Positions 59,764 through 64,000 of a DNA stretch of 64,000 nt are shown here, piece by piece. The DNA comes from Mortierella sp. BCC40632 (lineage: Eukaryota > Mortierellomycota > Mortierellomycetes > Mortierellales > Mortierellaceae), in contig WAEK01000012.1 of the NCBI GenBank assembly GCA_011634665.1, positions 372,001 to 436,000 on the forward strand, written 5' to 3'. Under the pieces are notes generated by a model. That model made no database searches. It saw nothing but the letters and a program-made list of their open reading frames with translations, and had not been told where the DNA came from. Position 1 is the stretch's first letter; each line of letters opens with the position of its first letter. Both the position numbers and the translations under genes were made by a program.

Positions 59764-60084
59764 CAGAGAGACGAAAAAATGAGGCGCAAAGGAAGGAATA
59801 AATAAACAAAAATAAAAAAAGAAGAAAAAGAAACAAAAAGACCGAAACTCATTCACAGGAAGGGACTGCAGTAAGAGTAGGATATGGCCAAAGAGAAAAA
59901 GGTAGACTAGGGCAGGTGAGTTGTATGAGAGAGAGAGAGAGAGAGAGGAGAACAAACTAAGCGAAGAGAGTGTGGCTGCAGTGAATCCGAAATTAGAACA
60001 GCCTTTGAGCCAACACGAGGGCTGCTGCTGGGTTGGGTTTGGGCGTCCCCTTCTCACTCTCACTCTCACTCACTCGCACTGGCA

Positions 60085-60127
<43 letters not shown>

Positions 60128-60736
60128 CACAGACGCCTTCTTCTCTATCTTCTTTCTCTCTCTCTCACTCTCAGACATTGGCTCTTCTTTTCTCTTTCTC
60201 TCTTTTCTCTTTCTCTCATTTATTTTATTTCCCCCGTTTACAAATCCTCTGGGTTTCTTTCCTCCAACTCTGTAACACCCACACCACACGACCTTGTTCA
60301 CGCTCCATTCCTTCTCTCTCACTCTCTCTTCCTCACACACACACACACACACTCTCTCTCTCTCTCTCGTACTCACACAAACACGCACTCTCTCTAGTAT
60401 CCTCCCTGGCTTCTGGAGGTGATTGTCATTGCCAAGCAGACGTGTTGCACTCTGAATCCCTCGTTTCACTCCGTTGGTCATTGATTGGCTCTCCCCCCTA
60501 ATTCTCTCTCTCTCTCTTTCTCCCCTCACACACACACAAACATACAGACAAACAGACACAACACAATTCTTTGCAGTGTTGACGAATCCACAACATCCTT
60601 TCCTTCCTTCCTTCCTTCCTTCCATTCAGCATCACCCCACGAGCAACCAACCCGATTGAGCTAAAGACGCCCTTAGTCTTTCATCATCAAACTCTCCTTT
60701 TGCCTCTTGGACCGTGTCGTCTTTTCATTATAAGGA
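59764..60736. other. Intergenic between HRD1 and the MGRN1-like gene, microsatellite-rich
   Basis: No gene. CT repeats (60091-60123 and several shorter), GA repeats (59931-59946), CA repeats (60335-60352) and TTCC repeats (60597-60623) make up the long pyrimidine-rich leader of the next gene. Confidence 0.55.
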
Positions 60737-62823
60737 ATGGGTGCAGCCAGTTCGACTCTCAGTCAGGGCGTCGGCTGGGTGAGCCAGGGCGCTTCTAACC
60801 TGACGTCCTCCTTGCGTGGTCGAGGACCTGCAAGCCAATCAGCAAGACGTGCAGAAGAGCTACAGCGACGACGTAGACGTCGGAGAAGAGCTATCCGACG
60901 AAGACAACTACGATTGCAGAGACTTCAGGAACAACAAGCACAGAACCAACAACATTCAGGTCCGGACCAAGGAGCTGCAGGGTCCGGTCGACTCCGTCAA
61001 CAGCGCACTGAGGACGGAGACGTGCAACGGACAAGTTCAGGAAGAAGAGTCGGAGATGATTATGATTCCCTGGACGACGACCTTGACAGCGATGATAGCT
61101 ACCTGGATGACGATGATGATTTGGATGACGATGCGTATGACAGTGAAGACGACGAGTTGGATGAGGACGACGACGATGGTGACAGTCTCTTGGACGAGGA
61201 GAATGAACAACGAAAGAATGATAGGAACGGAGGAGGATATGACAACCATCCACTCTACTTTGGCCCCGCCTTCCATCCTGTGACAGAACAAAGTCCTGCA
61301 CAACTCCAACTCCAGCGACAGATTGAGCAACAACTTGAACAACAACAGCGTCAAGAGTTTTGGCAACAACAGTATCGTCAACAACAGCAACAACAACAAC
61401 AGTTGCAGCAACAGCAACCGCAGTCAGAGCTGTCGCAAGGACAGGGTAGAGCACGAGTGGGTTCCGTAGGCGGAGTACCATTGAATGACTTGATCCTACC
61501 ATCGGCCATTCCAGGTATGGGAGGCAGTGGAGGTACAGGAGTTGGAACAGGAGTTGGGGGCTCACCTCCAACGTCGCCCACCGCCATGTCGCCTCTTTCT
61601 CCTACGCACTCGGAAAGTGTACAGGATCAACTCTATAGGAACAGTAACCTTTACAACCTCATCTCGGGCTTGAATGTGAACCCACTTTTAACTGAAGTTC
61701 AACGTGCGGGAACATTGGATCTTTCTGTTCTGGAGCAAGAGCTGGATGATGTCGAAGGTGGTTGGATGGATATCGATGAAAACGATGACGATGATGATGA
61801 TGATGCAGATGAAGACGAGGATATTGATTATGGCAAGGATGGTATTGTTCGTGAAATGGTAAGTGGGAGAAAAAGAAAAAGAAAAAAGAAAAGGCAAACA
61901 AACAAAGGGTCATTCAATTATTGAGTTGCAAGTGTGTCTTTCATTATTTTTATTTTCATCTCTATTTTTATTTTTTTTTGTTTTTGTTTCTTTCGTACTA
62001 ACAAGCGTTTTTTTTTTTTTTTTTTTTTTTTCTTTCTTCGTGTTGGCTCCCTCAGCAACCGACTAGAAGGTCCCCAACTGCTTTGGCTTGCAGCGTGAAT
62101 CTGAAAAAGAGCACCCTTCGACTTGTCAAAAACTTTACTGTATCAAACGACCCTTCAATTCCACCACCCTCTCATCTTCGACCCAACTATCGACTCGACT
62201 TTACATTCGATAGTTTGACACCTTGTGATGTCAAGTTGTTTTGGGTGGTCAAGGAAGTGGAAGAAGATGGTGAATTGGGTCTTCGACTACGAAGATTGCA
62301 TCATCTTCCTCAACCAACCACCTATCATTTTCCTGCAGGCATGAACCAACGGTTTATTTCTCCGATTCTACCTCTTTATACCATGTCGCTTCCAGAACTG
62401 ACCATGCAAGGATTGCCCTCAAACTCGATGAAGATGTTTCAAAAAAAGCAACAGCAACAACGAATGTGGCAACAACAGCAACAACAACAGCAACAGATGA
62501 TTCTTCAGCAGATGCAACAGGATATCAAGGATGGTGTTCCGATGACGGCAGAAGAGATGGAAGAAGGACTTGGTTACAGTGGAAGTGATCGAAAGGGCCG
62601 ATTCGGCAAGAAGGGTAAAAAGAACAGAAAGTCGGATGCAGGATTTGCCAACTCTGTTTACAACATGAAGCATTCTTCGAGTATGTCGGGAGCCAACGGG
62701 GGAATGATGAATCTTTCCTGGAAGGAAGAGGATGAAGATGGATACAAGGCCATCATGGAGGATCAGTATTACCCGCTCGTGATCCTGATTGAGGCCACCA
62801 AAGAGTTTAATCCGAATGGTAGG

Positions 62824-62867
<44 letters not shown>

Positions 62868-64000
62868 ACTCTGCGCAAAGTTTACTTTTTGAGAAAAAAA
62901 CAAATACGATTGAACGGTTCCACTTACCGACAAGTCAATTTTGGGATACCTCTCTTTTTTAGCCCCTGTTCGAAGTCTTCCAGCACAGGCTCCAGATTCA
63001 CCTGGTCTTTACTTGGTCGAAAACCAAGCAATCTCGACCTTTGCTTGCTTCAACATTAGCTCCGAGGGTGGGTTTGAAATCAAGGTCATGAAACAAAAAG
63101 TATGGGTCAACTCGACCAACTATTTGATCCAAGAAATCTTTGGGTTCACCGACTCTGTGTCTTCACCCAAGAAACAACAATCGACCAAAAAATCAACCAA
63201 GGGACCAGGACTGAATCATCAGGGCAAGCAACCTATTTCGAGAAGCATGTCCCGACTAAGTCGCGCTGAATCAATTGCAAGCCGTGTCACGGAGCTTACA
63301 ATGAATCGAGGACCCAAGAGACAAAAGAGTAAACGCAAGAGTAAAGACAGTACCAAAGCTGGCACCAACGTTGCTGGTTCATCGGCTATACTGCCTAAAC
63401 AGGAACCAGATCAGGACAGCGATACTGTGGAGAACAAGAGAAAGTCAAGAGCTAGTTTGGTAGCTGAACTCGATATTGCTGAACAGGGTAGGCCATCAGT
63501 GTCGGTTGATGGAAAACGAATGTCAGCCACTTCGGTCTCGACTGTCGGAACGTCTATCTCTGCCAGGCCTGCAAACGAGGATTCGAAGGATCAAGGTCAA
63601 ATCGCGGACAGACAAGGAGGAGAAGAGCAAGGGGCTGCTCAAGCACAAGCGGAGGGAGGAGATACGATTGAAGACGAGGAGGAGGAAGACGAGGACGGAG
63701 AAGAGGAGGATGAGGAGGATGAGGCAAACTTGGTTCTATTGGATGCACCCGAGTGTGTTATTTGCCTTTCGGATGTGAAGGATACGATTGTACTTCCTTG
63801 CCGACATTTCTGTATCTGCAGTGAATGTGGAGATGTGTTGAGGAGACGTGCCCCTCAGCGTTGTCCTATTTGTCGTCAAGGTAAAAAAAAAAAAAAAAAA
63901 AAAAAAAATCGTCAGAATCTTTGGCTGCATGTAATTTTTTATTTTTATTTTTATTTTACTAACCCCTCTCATCTTTGATCTACTCTGGTCTCGTAAATAT
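60737..64000 (+). CDS. MGRN1/RNF157-like RING E3 ligase, 3' end beyond the window
   Basis: Exons seen: 60737-61858, 62056-62818, 62963-63880, the last ending in a GT donor inside the RING exon; the final exon lies beyond 64000. The protein starts MGAASS, a good N-myristoylation context, then an Arg-rich stretch, a long Asp/Glu-rich region and Gln tracts (about 1-370). The conserved MGRN1 domain follows: [51 protein letters not shown] and [10 protein letters not shown]. It is broken by a Gln-rich insert (about 505-520). The RING is at the end: [38 protein letters not shown]1-type ligases ubiquitinate endosomal and membrane targets. The N-terminal acidic and Gln extensions are much longer than in animal members. 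Confidence 0.88.
62826..62866. repeat. T homopolymer, 41 nt
   Basis: Longest homopolymer in the window, just after the donor of intron 2 in the MGRN1-like gene. Confidence 0.9.

Overview
This window reads as nuclear DNA of a filamentous fungus. The genes are rich in short introns (GT..AG, mostly 50-150 nt), intergenic DNA is full of long A/T and CT runs, and the products are typical fungal housekeeping proteins. I lean towards an early-diverging lineage such as Mortierellomycota because of the intron-dense gene models, a large AIG1-like GTPase family and a WIP/verprolin protein. That placement is inference. All gene models were spliced by hand; exon phases were checked to close in frame.

Layout. 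433-2817 (+): UPF0658-type Golgi membrane protein. 3041-4832 (-): TLC-domain membrane protein. 5618-10605 (-): full-length ABCC/MRP transporter. 11768-12940 (+): AlkB-like 2-oxoglutarate dioxygenase. 13572-15214 (+): coiled-coil protein. 16219-16506 (+): small Ser/Thr-rich protein behind a TATA box. 16883-18826 (+): ESS2 splicing factor. 19016-21041 (+): Zip3/RNF212/HEI10-like RING protein. 21173-23021 (-): mitochondrial phenylalanyl-tRNA synthetase. 25402-27246 (+): mitochondrial phosphatidylserine decarboxylase.

27652-43000 is the unusual part. It is a one-directional (-) tandem array of a P-loop GTPase family resembling AIG1/GIMAP: four copies that look intact (A, B, D, E), one frameshifted copy (C) and one truncated relic. 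The repeat unit is about 2.9-3 kb. It carries its own promoter (a purine-rich G/A block and a TATTTAAGG-like core) and, in A-D, an intron that splits the ATG start codon as AT|G.

44006-46023 (+): ALG11. 46124-47832 (+): WIP/verprolin. 47982-49673 (-): fucosyltransferase-like type II membrane protein. 50120-52267 (+): CLP1. 52399-54282 (-): GH27 alpha-galactosidase with a ricin-B lectin tail. 56559-59763 (+): HRD1. 60737 to beyond the window (+): MGRN1/RNF157-like RING E3 ligase, cut by the window edge.

Most genes are independent housekeeping functions: ER quality control and N-glycosylation (HRD1, ALG11), RNA 3'-end processing and splicing (CLP1, ESS2), mitochondrial lipid synthesis and translation (PSD1, PheRS), and actin (WIP). 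The GTPase array is the best candidate for an undescribed, fast-evolving system.
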